From: Candidatus Peribacteria bacterium
GTDB lineage: Bacteria; Patescibacteria; JAEDAM01; Absconditabacterales; Absconditicoccaceae
Length of the DNA stretch: 25,250 nucleotides
NCBI GenBank assembly: GCA_031261265.1
Contig: JAISKI010000054.1
Span: 1-25,250 of the forward strand
Reading direction: 5' to 3'
Part shown: positions 17,077 through 25,250 of the stretch, one piece after another
Layout of the letters: each line of letters starts with the position of its first letter
Position numbering within the stretch: the stretch's first letter is position 1
Made by a program: the position numbers and the translations under genes
Notes under the pieces: model-generated
Told to the model about the DNA's origin: nothing
Databases searched by the model: none
What the model saw: the letters and a program-made list of their open reading frames with translations, nothing else

Positions 17077-17607
17077 CTACTGCTTCTGTAAAACAATATA
17101 TCCAACATGAAATTGTTCGCCTTTTGCCCCTGAAACGGAATTGTAATATTGTCAGAAATCCTTGGTGAGGAATTTTCCTTTTAACCCTTTGAAGTCATTC
17201 AAATCATATTTATAAAGCTCTGGATTGGCTGTGATGGCATAAGAATCTGGGAAATGATAGGTAATGAAGGTCATTCCTCCGCGATTAAGATGATCGTGAA
17301 TGTGTTGCATTAGCTCATCAATGATGAAGGTTTTTGGATAGAACATTGCGATATGTTTTACGATAATGAGATCATATTTCTTTTTAAACTTGAACTCCTC
17401 TACTTTGGAATCAAAAAAGGTAATATTAGGATGGGTTTTGAGGTAGTCTGGGTATTCTCCATTATTTTTCACATCATCTACTACATCTACGTGAGCTCCA
17501 TAGCTCGCAGCCAGAATACTAAAATATCCTTTTCTCGCCTTGAGGTCAAGGATTTCTTTGGGTTGGTGAGTTTGGATGAGTTCGCTCACGAGTCTTGCTC
17601 CTTCCAT
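17077..17607 (-). CDS. Class I methyltransferase-like protein with degenerate motif I
   Basis: A 176-residue Rossmann-type protein. The pattern EILDLKARKGYFSILAASYG, then HVDVVDD, then KYDLIIVKHIAMFY and a GGMTFITYHFP strand, follows the order of SAM-dependent methyltransferase motifs I, II, IV and VI. Motif I, however, lacks the usual GxGxG (LKARKG instead), so SAM binding is uncertain. A TGA at 17155-17157 encodes Gly; beyond it 25 more codons run to TAG and give a plausible C-terminal strand (EQFHVGYIVLQKQ). Substrate unknown. It starts at ATG 17607, divergent from the ABC exporter gene, with a TATACA 14 nt upstream of the ATG that may be its -10. Confidence 0.65.
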
Positions 17608-17756
17608 GGCTTTTATGTATAAGGGATTAAAAGGCTGATTTTAAAGAAGAAAAATCCGACTGCCTCTTATATACTGAAATGGGAGGAAAAATCCAGAAGG
17701 ATTTATGCCTTTTGGAAGTATCTCTTTTTTTAAGGTTAATTAAAGGTAGTTCCCTA

Positions 17757-17784
17757 TTGATTATCTCAGTAAAATGTGTAGAAT
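17757..17784 (+). promoter_or_regulatory. Promoter, TTGATT-16-TAGAAT
   Basis: TTGATT (17757-17762), 16 nt, TAGAAT (17779-17784), 23 nt before the ABC exporter ATG. It supports the start at 17808. A further TATACT at ~17672 has no matching -35. Confidence 0.5.
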
Positions 17785-17807
17785 CCCTGCTATCGTTCAT
17801 TTTAATT

Positions 17808-19574
17808 ATGAAAAATCAACTAATGAAATTCCTCAAATATCTCAGCCACTATCGGTGGCAAATTCTCCTCCTCTTCGCAGGACTATCCCTACAAGTTCGA
17901 GGGGCGTTGCAACTTCCTGATATGATGAGCCAAATCGTCAACCGTGGAATCGTAGGAGGCGACCAACATTTCATCTTGACCCAAGGATTGCGAATGTTGC
18001 TCATCGCCGTCATCGGTGGATGTGGAATGCTTATAGCAGGGTTTTTCGCATCGAGAATCGGTGCGGGACTGGCTAAAACGCTGAGAAAAGATGTCTATGC
18101 TAAGACGATGAGTTTCTCTATCACGGAACTCAATCAGTTTTCTATTTCTTCTTTGATTACCCGTAGCACGAATGATGTCAATCAGATTCAGATGGTAATC
18201 ACGATGGTGCTGAGAATGAGTTTGCAGGCTCCGCTGATGGGGGTCGGAGCGATATTGAAGGCTCTGGATACGGCTCCCTCGATGACGCGGATTATTATGT
18301 TGGCGATTGCCTCTCTGCTGGTCGTGCTGGTGATGATGTTCCTGATTGTTATTCCGAAATTTACCCTTCTGCAAAAATTGGTAGATAAGCTCAATCTGGT
18401 CGCCAGAGAAAATCTGACGGGACTGAGGGTTGTGAGAGCATTCAACAGAGAAAAACGCGAAGAAGACAAGTTTGCAGAGACCAATAAAGAGCTGACAAAG
18501 CTGAACCTTTTTGTGAATAAAACGATGGGACTGATGTCGCCTTTTATTTCGTTGATTTTGAATTTTACTTCGCTGGGAATTATTCGGTTTGGGGCGAGTG
18601 CGATTGAAAGTGGGGCGATAGAAGTGGGAAATATGATGGCATTTCTGCAATATGCAATGCAAGTGATGATGAGCTTTATGTTTTTGGCGATGCTCTTTAT
18701 TATGGTTCCAAGGGCTGCGGTTTCTCGAAAAAGGCTTACAGAAGTCCTCAATATGCCTCTCAGCATTCAGCCTCCCAAACATCCTCAGACTCCACCAGCG
18801 GACAAACACGGAGAAGTGGAATTTCGCGATGTTTCCTTCACCTATGCGGACGGTTCCGAACCTGTGCTCAATCATCTGAGTTTCATCGCGAAGGCAGGTC
18901 AGACGACCGCGTTTATCGGTTCTACGGGTAGCGGAAAATCGACTTTAATCAATCTGATTCCTAGGCTCTATGATGTAAGTGCAGGACAAGTGCTGGTAGA
19001 TGGGCTAGATGTCCGTGAATATGACCCAGAAGTATTGATGAAAAAAATCTGAATTGTCCCCCAGAAAAGCGTATTATTTAGCGGGACTGTTTCGAGCAAT
19101 ATCGGCTTTGGAAGCGAAGATTTAGTTCTGGAAGAGTTGGAAAATGCCGCAAGAACGGCTCAGGCGAGCGACTTTATCGAAGAAATGGAAGAAGGCTATG
19201 ATGCCCCTATCGCTCAGGGAGGAAGTAATGTGAGTGGTGGTCAGAAGCAAAGACTTTCTATCGCCAGAGTGATTGCCAAGAAGCCGGAGATTTACATCTT
19301 TGATGACAGCTTTTCTGCATTGGATTTTAAGACGGATTTGGCATTGAGACAGGCTTTGAAACCGATTACCAAGGAAGCTGCGGTGTTGATTATTGCTCAG
19401 AGAGTCGGGACGATAAAGCACGCCGACCAGATTATAGTGCTTGATCAGGGGAATGTCGTGGGAAGAGGGACTCATTCGGAGCTGTTGAGGAGTTGTGAGG
19501 TGTATCGTGAGATAGCGAGTAGTCAGTTGAGTGAGGAGGAGTTGAGGGAAGAGATGAGGGAGGTAATTTTATAG
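17808..19574 (+). CDS. ABC exporter half-transporter (membrane domain + ATPase), degenerate ATP site
   Basis: A 588-residue type IV ABC exporter subunit. Residues 1-310 form the membrane domain, with helices near 17-36, 58-80, 135-155, 160-185 and 240-300. The ATPase domain has Walker A GSTGSGKST, Q-loop IGIVPQKS with its first motif Gly encoded by TGA (19050-19052, residue 415), signature VSGGQKQRLS, Walker B IYIFDDSFSALD, and IIAQRVGTIKHAD at the switch loop. The catalytic Glu is Asp, and the switch His is Gln. These two changes are typical of the degenerate subunit of heterodimeric exporters such as BmrC or TM287. The partner subunit would be expected next door but is absent: the next gene is convergent. 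With the standard code it splits into two proteins. An in-frame ATG at 17679 lies before the promoter and is rejected. Confidence 0.92.
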
Positions 19575-19577
19575 CTT

Positions 19578-20027
19578 TTACACAAAACCAACTACCACTT
19601 GCTTATTTGATATAGGGGTAAAAGATTTTATCCTTCAAGTGGTTTGTAAAGTAGCAAGCATACTTAAAAGAACCTCATTTTCACTAAACATATCTTTTCA
19701 AAAGAGTTCTTTAGAATAATCAATATCGTGATGATTGATTTCCCAGAATATAAAAGTATTTAGCCTGCATTTCAAAAAAGAATACAAGTTATCCAGTTCA
19801 GTTTCTTTTCTAAGTGCGTATTGTTCTAGTCAGACTTTTATAAAGGTTGAATGTGTTCAATTGGTCTTTATATCTGCTAGAATAAGAGCATTGATGACAT
19901 CTTCAGCATTTGGAAGATCGCTTTTAATTCATCATTCATTTTTTGCAAGTTGAGTTATTGCATAAAGATGAAGATAATCATAGTTTTGTAGGATTTTTTT
20001 GATGGCAGTTTGGAGTTTGGTTTTCAT
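19578..20027 (-). CDS. Unknown 149-residue protein, last gene of the restriction operon
   Basis: This gene appears only under code 25, with six TGA codons, two of them consecutive (NEGGIKS), and just one GGN glycine. The protein is soluble and helical by appearance, with an N-terminal KLQTAIKKILQNYDYLHLYA helix and an aromatic/His stretch FIFWEINHHDIDYSKELF. I do not recognise a family. It starts 22 nt after the stop of the DUF2806-like gene on the same strand and ends 3 nt from the convergent ABC exporter stop, so it is probably co-transcribed as the operon's last gene. No Shine-Dalgarno is present. Coding is supported by the continuous frame without TAA or TAG over 150 codons in an AT-rich region. 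Confidence 0.65.
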
Positions 20028-20049
20028 TGGTGAAATCTAGTGAAGTAAA

Positions 20050-20919
20050 TTATTTTTCTTCAAATCACTGTCTTATTAATTCATTTTTACACATATTGAA
20101 TAATTCCTCGTCAAATACTGGTTCTATCAATTTATATAATTCTTGTCATGCTTTAGTTAATTTTGACTGATGACTGAAAGTAATGGCTTTTTGTAATTGT
20201 AAAACGATTTTTCTATTGGCAACAGTAAATAAGTAATCATAACTATTTCATGTATTATCTCACATTTTCTGAGCTGTATCTGATCAAATAAATAATCATA
20301 ATTCTTGTAAATATAAATAATCATCATATGAAATTCATTTCTTATGTAACTTTAGATGATTTTCATTTGATAATTGAAAAAAGTTTCAAAAGCAAAATTC
20401 TCAATTTATAACTATTCAACAAAATTTTCTAAATAAATTTAACTCTTCTCTTGATAAAGATTTTACAATATCCATAGTTTTTAACGAAAAACTTCCAGAT
20501 TGATTATACTCTCAAGCCAAAATTCCAGCAATAACTTCTTGCATTTCATCACTACTAAAATCTTTTGATAAGTCTTTTAATCTTTTAACTTTATCATCAT
20601 CAACATTCCCCTCTGCACTTTTTGCAATTTTAGGGATAGCCTTTTCTAAAGTGCGAAACAAATTCATATAATCAATTTGATTATCATTTTCCTGTAATGC
20701 CTGTATTATCTGTTGTTGTGAAATTTTTCATTCAATCTTTTTTAATTCATAGGCATTTTCCTTTTCTGCTCTGGCTTCTTCATTAAATATAGACATTTTT
20801 TTGCCTCATAACCATTTTAGAAATATATACTGAAAAAATATTCATTGTTGAGGTTTTGTTCAATCAATAATTTGTTTTCAGGCTTCAGTAGCTAAACTTG
20901 TTGTTATAGGATCAAGCAT
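20050..20919 (-). CDS. DUF2806-like protein, almost invisible without code 25
   Basis: A 289-residue protein in which 16 of 20 glycines are TGA; the standard code breaks it into short pieces. The N-terminus is hydrophobic/aromatic (GIFFQYIFLKWLGG, ~26-39), possibly a membrane-contacting helix. A charged coiled coil follows (40-75). The C-terminal half has SGSFSLKTMDIVKSLSREEL then FRKFCGIVI, GISYDDYLYLQELGLF and LTKAGQELYKLI. From memory this order (TMDIVKSLS-type helix, LQELGL, LTxAGxEL) resembles the DUF2806/TIGR03899 group of unknown function, with a winged-helix-like tail; this is inference. It lies 86 nt downstream of the 113-residue gene and 22 nt before the 149-residue gene, all on the minus strand, so it is a likely accessory of the restriction locus. 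Confidence 0.72.
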
Positions 20920-21005
20920 ATTTTTAAATTAAATTATAAATACTTACCTTTTGAAATCATTTCTCTTACTTTTAATCTAAATTAAATCACCATAAAGCAG
21001 AGATT
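20920..21005 (-). other. 86-nt gap inside the restriction operon
   Basis: AT-rich, with no gene and no clear terminator. Minus-strand TTTATAATTTAATTT just before the ATG could be an internal promoter, but no good -35 is spaced correctly. Confidence 0.3.
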
Positions 21006-21347
21006 TTATATAACTTCTCTCAATTCTTTTGCCATTTCATGCAGTTCTCCTTCATCATTTATCAACATTCTTAAAAACTCACTTGCAGTGAATCATTCTC
21101 TTTTTTGAAAGTCAAACGACCAATATTCATTAAATTTTTCATCAGCATTAAAATCTTCAAAAATTTCAATTGCATTTAAAATTACTTCTTCAATGTTGTT
21201 TTCATTCTCAAAAATTATAGAAACAGGAGCATCATAAGGACATTGAATATCAAGACCATCATTCCTTTCAAAAATTTGAAATCAATTATGATCTTTCAAT
21301 ATCCAATTTTTAAATTCTGCCAAGTTTGCTATTTTTAATTGTTTCAT
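21006..21347 (-). CDS. Small unknown protein overlapping the restriction enzyme gene
   Basis: A 113-residue acidic protein that becomes visible only when two TGA codons are read as Gly (in DHNGFQIF and KREGFTAS). It begins inside the last codons of the restriction-modification gene (13-nt overlap, different frame), a classic sign of translational coupling. The sequence has an amphipathic start (KQLKIANLAEFKNWIL), an IFENENNIEEVILNAIEIF helix pair and EFLRMLINDEGELHEMAKEL at the end. No known domain is recognised. The coupling suggests that it works with the restriction enzyme, perhaps as a control, immunity or accessory subunit, but nothing in the sequence fixes that. Confidence 0.7.
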
Positions 21348-23803
21348 ATCAAATCTCCATAAGGTAAAGATTTTATATAATTTTCCATATATTCCCAATC
21401 TATTTCTTTATATTTATTTATTGGGAGTAAAATATCTTCTTCTTTTATCTTATCTAAAATTCTGGCTCTACCATAACTATATTTGTAAATATTTTTATTT
21501 AATATACTACAAATAAACAAAGCATTATACTTATTCAGTTTTTTATGTCTTATAGTATATACTTTTACACCTGTTACAAATTTTTCTTCTTGATAAAAAG
21601 CAAACAAACCTTCAGCTCAAATAGTAATACAATTTCATTTATTTATTATATACTCATTATCTTCTATAAAATCATCTACTCAATTATTGAAAGCCGTCCT
21701 TGTGATATATGGAATATCTCCTTTGCCCGTAACTTCAAGTCAAATTAAATGTGGAGTTGTTTTACAATCAAACTCTTTACCAACTTTAAATTTATCACTC
21801 CACTTTGTAATATCTATTTTTTTACCAGTTCTTTCATTTTTAGTTTTTATGTTTATTCATGTATTACCACTAAAATAATTTCCTATTGCTTCAATTTTTT
21901 CCATTTCTGTCAATTTCTCATCCAAAATTCCCAAATCTTTCTTTGCTGCAAAAATCATATAATCACTAATAGTTTTTATAAAATCATCTTCACTTAAAGT
22001 TGAATAATCAGTTTTGGAATGTGCATAAATAGTCCATTCATCATTTGGTTTTATTTTAGTTTTCACAAAATTTATCTCATCTGGTTGCTTTTTGTCTTGC
22101 AAAGAATCTAATAAATCTTTTTCAAAATTTTCCCATTTATTGTAAACATCAGTTCTTCATTTGTTTTTTGATAAAACAAACCCATCTTCTTTTAAATCGT
22201 AAAATAAAACTTCATCGTTTTCGTAATCAAAAGCTCTATTTGTCTCAAAAACTGCAACAGCAGTATTTGTCATTGCGTTTGGTTGAAATAGATCTTTCGG
22301 CATATTTATAACATATTTTAATGTATGCCTTTGTAAAATTTGATTTCTAATTTCATCATCTTTAAAATAAACTGATAAAGGAGCAATCATGACCGCATAC
22401 CTACTACAATTATCTAAAAGTTTAGTTAAGAATGTAATTTCTTTTGGTGTTGGGTCAGTATTATTTTCTTTTCAAGAATATGGAGGATTGATAAAGCCAA
22501 TAGTTGGTCTAAAATCTCTTAAAACCGCATCCGTTCTCTGATCTTTTATAGAATCATAATTATAAATAGAAGATTTTCCATCTCATCTAAAAAGCATACT
22601 AGAAATAGCACAAATATACATTGTTGAATTCACTTCAAAACCTAATAATTGTCTAGTTTTTACATTTTTTATTGCATCAATTTTATCACTTCTATTGCTT
22701 TTATTTATTTGATTTAATAAAGCATTCATTCCTGCAATTAGAAAAGCACCAGTTCAACAACATAAATCTACAATTCTATCATCGTCCTTTAATGGAACAA
22801 GTTTTGTAAATAAGGTTGTAATATGTCTTGGGGTCAAAACAATTCATTTTTTTACATTTGAGACACCCGCATATTTCAAAAATTCTTCATAAAATTTTCA
22901 TAAAATATCATAATTAGAATTTGTAGCGAAGCTTTCATTAAATAAAGGAATTACATTTTCTTCAAGTTCCTTCAGAATTTGTTTTAAAATATCACTATTA
23001 TTTAAGGTTTGATCTGTTTTTAAAAAAGCAAGCTCAGTTTCCAAAGTATCTAATTTTTCTTGTGGAATTCATTCTTTTTTTAAAATATCCATTATAGTTG
23101 GGATAATATTTGTAATAATAGTTTTTGAATTATAGGTTTTGTAATGTTCTGAAAAATCATTTTGAATACTATTATTTTTATGCAAACATATCATTAAAGC
23201 CGAAAGTAAAATTGGTCTTTTTTGCGAATCAATAGAGCGAAGCAAATTATTTATGTCCTTACTAGATTTACTAATAGAGCTTATATGTCTTTCCTCATCA
23301 AAGGAATTAAAAACAGCTAGAAATCAGTCTTCCGTCGTAAAATTTGTTATTTGATTTAATAATTCAATTTTTTCATTTTTTGTATTCAATAAAAAACAAG
23401 TGAATTTATGCTGATATTCAACAGATAAATCACCACTGACAGCTATTCATAAAATCTTCCAAGAATTGAAGAAACTTTTTAAAGAATTTGGAAGATTTTT
23501 ATTCATAAATCTTTCTAAATACCATTTTATACCAGCTATTGCTCATTTTTCTATATTTGGTATATCATGAGATTTTATATCTGGTTTCTCTTCAACTAAA
23601 ATTAAGAGCTTTTTTGTTTTATTACAATATATACGATCAGGATACCCTGCATTATCATTTTGTTTTTTTGATGCACTTGATAAGACTTGTTTTACCTCTT
23701 GTGAAATCCTTGTAGAAGAATCGTCCCAATCAGCTACTTTATACCCCAAATCTTGCAATTTTTGGGTCACACTTGGTGTAACATATTTGTCTTTTCTTAC
23801 CAT
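21335..23803 (-). CDS. Single-chain restriction-modification enzyme (Type IIG/IIL-like)
   Basis: An 822-residue protein visible as one gene only with UGA = Gly (16 TGA codons). The N-terminal PD-(D/E)XK nuclease has GYPDRIYC with D56, then LVEEK with E71 and K73. A helical connector follows. The gamma-class N6-adenine methyltransferase has HsdM-like ILGKFYEEFLKYAG and TPRHITTLF, motif I VDLCCGTGAFLIAG with G350 as TGA (22754-22756), and motif IV NPPYS (439-443). The C-terminus (~640-822) resembles a Type I HsdS target-recognition domain (GDIPYITRTAFNN, GNCITIGAEG, KIKEEDILLPI). Nuclease-methyltransferase-specificity in one chain is the MmeI/Type IIL plan, here with one recognition domain and thus probably a hemi-methylating, asymmetric-site enzyme. 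A promoter is present (23838-23865). GC content is lower than in the core genes, which suggests acquisition. Confidence 0.9.
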
Positions 23804-23837
23804 AACATTCTAATTAAGTTATAAATTTTATACTTGC

Positions 23838-23865
23838 ATAATAAGGTATCTTCTTACTTTTTCAA
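23838..23865 (-). promoter_or_regulatory. Restriction operon promoter, TTGAAA-16-TATTAT
   Basis: Minus-strand TTGAAA (23860-23865) and TATTAT (23838-23843), 16 nt apart, 34 nt upstream of the ATG at 23803. Confidence 0.6.
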
Positions 23866-24137
23866 GCTCTAGTTTATTTTTCCACTTGCTTTCCTTTAAA
23901 ATAATTATACAATAAAAACTTTTTTGACAAAGGAATGAAAAATCCGCCGAATTTGTCCACCTCCGCGACTTCCTCCCACTCCTGCCGATGAATGGAAAAC
24001 AATATTCCATTGAAAAGACTTTATAAAATAATATAGTTATTTCACCATTGAAAAAAATTTTAGCTCTTCTCAAAAATAATCAATGATAAAAAGAGATTTT
24101 GAACTTCGTAAATTCAGACTTTAACCATAAATGATAA
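23866..24137. other. Intergenic stretch with a short GC-rich island
   Basis: No intact gene is seen. Bases about 23943-23989 are clearly GC-richer than the surrounding AT-rich DNA. A 7-bp hairpin (AATGGAA/TTCCATT) lies next to it at about 23991-24011. Short minus-strand frames across the island encode Arg/Gly/Trp-rich peptides but have no supporting start. It may be an intergenic repeat or remnant. Confidence 0.4.
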
Positions 24138-24260
24138 TTATGAAAAGGTGGTGTTGACTACGAATATTCACAAACTAATTATGAATGGGTGAAGCAAATC
24201 AATGTAATTAATTGGCTTTTAGAAAGAATGAGGAATTTATATTTTAACAAGGAGAAATAG
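24138..24260 (+). pseudogene. Possible 3' remnant of a decayed gene
   Basis: A 40-codon open stretch after TAA (24135-24137), with no good start codon, reads GGVDYEYSQTNYEWVKQINV then INWLLERMRNLYFNKEK and TAG. Its amino acid composition looks protein-like, and the end overlaps the Shine-Dalgarno of the next gene, as in coupled genes. It is probably the tail of a truncated gene; a chance open frame cannot be excluded. Confidence 0.3.
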
Positions 24261-24261
24261 T

Positions 24262-24657
24262 ATGGAAAATCTAAAAAATTGGTTTATAAAGTATAAAATA
24301 TCTTGGATTGTAGCTTTAATACTTATTATTTTGATAGTTATATTAAAAGCTTTTTTTGATGATTGTGGATTGACTGACGGTATAATTACTGAAATGATTG
24401 GGATAATCGTGACGGTATTATTTGTAGAAAAGTTGTTTAACGATTCAGATGAAAAAAAGGCAAAAAAAGCAGAAAGAGAAAAAATACTTAGGCTGTATAA
24501 ATTGATAAATGTTTTTTTAGTATATAGGAAATTCAAAGTTTCAAAAAGATGGATATATTTTCATGATATGGAAAAATCAACATTGAAAATCGAGTCAATC
24601 CCTAAAAAAACATGAAAAAATAACAAATGATTAACTAAAAAAAGATGCTTCAATTAG
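24262..24657 (+). CDS. Small membrane protein of unknown function
   Basis: A 131-residue protein with two hydrophobic segments (WIVALILIILIVILKAFF, ~15-32, and MIGIIVTVLFVEKLF, ~45-59), then a Lys/Glu-rich helix and a basic tail. A good Shine-Dalgarno (AAGGAG, 8 nt before the ATG) precedes it. Two TGA codons near the 3' end (24613-24615 and 24628-24630) read as Gly extend it to TAG at 24655-24657; the standard code would stop at 24615. Not recognised; the hairpin-like two-helix arrangement with a charged cytoplasmic tail is seen in many small accessory proteins. Confidence 0.6.
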
Positions 24658-24736
24658 GTAATTAAGCAATACTCAACTCATAAAGATTATGAAGTATTGA
24701 AATATTGTGGTTTAAAATTTGCTTTTTTATGGTGAA

Positions 24737-25250
24737 ATGTATATAATAAGAGTAGATTTATTTCCTAATATTATGTTTATGACATCATTTGACAAAATTT
24801 CATCAAACAGAGAAGAGACTTCTCAACAAATCTTTCAGGTAAATCCTGTTCAATCTATTCGTATTACTAAAACTCCTAATGGTATTCCCTTGATTAATGG
24901 GGATAATATGATTATTGATGAGACAGGGAGCTCCATAGAGCTTAATGAAAATTATGAGGTATATCAATATTGAGAAAAGCTTGTTGTATTTTTTAAAGAT
25001 ACTGCAAATGGAAAGTATTATATATATATTAAAAAAGAAAAATCAGATTTTTTTCAAAAGATTTCGGATTTCAATGAGGATGAAAGAATTTACTTTAATG
25101 AAGAAAGTTTTTGCAAAAATGGAGATATTATAGCTTCCCAGATTGATAATTCTGTTGCTGGCAATTCTATTATAGAATATGTGAATGGAAAAGTGTACAC
25201 AAAACCGGGTGAAAGATTTGGAGAAGACTTGTATAATATTAAGATTGATG
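24737..25250 (+). CDS. Unknown protein, truncated by the window end
   Basis: At least 171 residues; the frame is still open at the last base. The sequence is soluble, with alternating strands and Asn/Gly turns (TPNGIPLINGDN, IIEYVNGKVYTKPG), giving a beta-rich, repeat-like look. One TGA (24971-24973, in YQYGEKL) reads as Gly, so the standard code would end it early. The start is uncertain: ATG at 24737, or TTG at 24719 just after an in-frame TAA at 24713. No Shine-Dalgarno or promoter is evident. No function is suggested. Confidence 0.55.

Noticed and set aside
17679..17807. Upstream ATG for the ABC exporter
   Set aside because: A promoter (17757-17784) lies between it and the ATG at 17808, where normal family N-terminal sequence begins.
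17889..18875. Long minus-strand open frame (328 codons) opposite the ABC exporter
   Set aside because: It is rich in Arg/His/Gln/Ser with no domain and lies wholly antisense to a clear ABC transporter; a codon-bias shadow.
22754..22756. TGA as selenocysteine or tryptophan
   Set aside because: The positions are invariant Gly in motif I, P-loops and GGDGT; Trp is written TGG in the same genes, and TGA is far too frequent for selenocysteine.
1..25250. CRISPR array, insertion sequence or integrase
   Set aside because: No regularly spaced repeats, transposase or integrase motifs were found on either strand under code 25.

Overview
The window comes from a bacterium that reads UGA as glycine (genetic code 25), as known for Absconditabacteria (SR1) and Gracilibacteria in the candidate phyla radiation. 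The evidence is direct. In at least ten genes an in-frame TGA sits where the protein family has a conserved Gly: the RarA P-loop and its LIGATTEN motif, the NAD kinase GGDGT motif, the DNA methyltransferase motif I (CCGTG), the MurC-type nucleotide loop, the IGIVPQ stretch of an ABC ATPase, and the PP-loop of a MurL-like enzyme. TAA and TAG are the only credible stops. Read with the standard code, many genes here break into pieces and several on the minus strand at 19.6-23.8 kb almost vanish. All coordinates below assume UGA = Gly.

Region 1-10.5 kb is core-like and compact: a gene-free structured stretch (1-434), a DedA membrane protein, a dihydrofolate-reductase-fold protein, an unknown membrane protein, PilT ATPase, RuvB (minus), a MurL-like PP-loop epimerase (plus), RarA/MgsA (minus), a small unknown (minus), GrpE (minus) and a HAD hydrolase. 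Region 10.4-19.6 kb holds an acidic unknown protein (minus), a stand-alone PHP domain of the DNA polymerase III alpha type, tRNA-Leu(CAA) (minus), an unknown cysteine-pair protein (minus), a MurC-type Mur ligase, NAD kinase (minus), a short membrane-anchored protein with a perfect Shine-Dalgarno, a methyltransferase-like protein (minus) and an ABC exporter half with a degenerate ATPase site. Region 19.6-23.9 kb is a more AT-rich, accessory minus-strand operon: a single-chain nuclease-methyltransferase-specificity restriction enzyme followed by three proteins of unknown function. The last kilobase has a possible gene remnant, a small membrane protein and an unknown gene running off the end.

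Gene expression looks uniform. Nearly all candidate promoters fit TTGaaa, a 16-nt spacer and TATact, leaders are short, and most starts lack a Shine-Dalgarno. Several convergent gene pairs end within 3-4 nt of each other or overlap. The cell-wall genes (MurC-type ligase, MurL-like epimerase) suggest the organism makes peptidoglycan precursors; RuvB, RarA and the PHP protein belong to replication and repair. The most interesting locus is the recoded restriction operon, whose partner genes are invisible to standard-code annotation and use UGA for most of their glycines.
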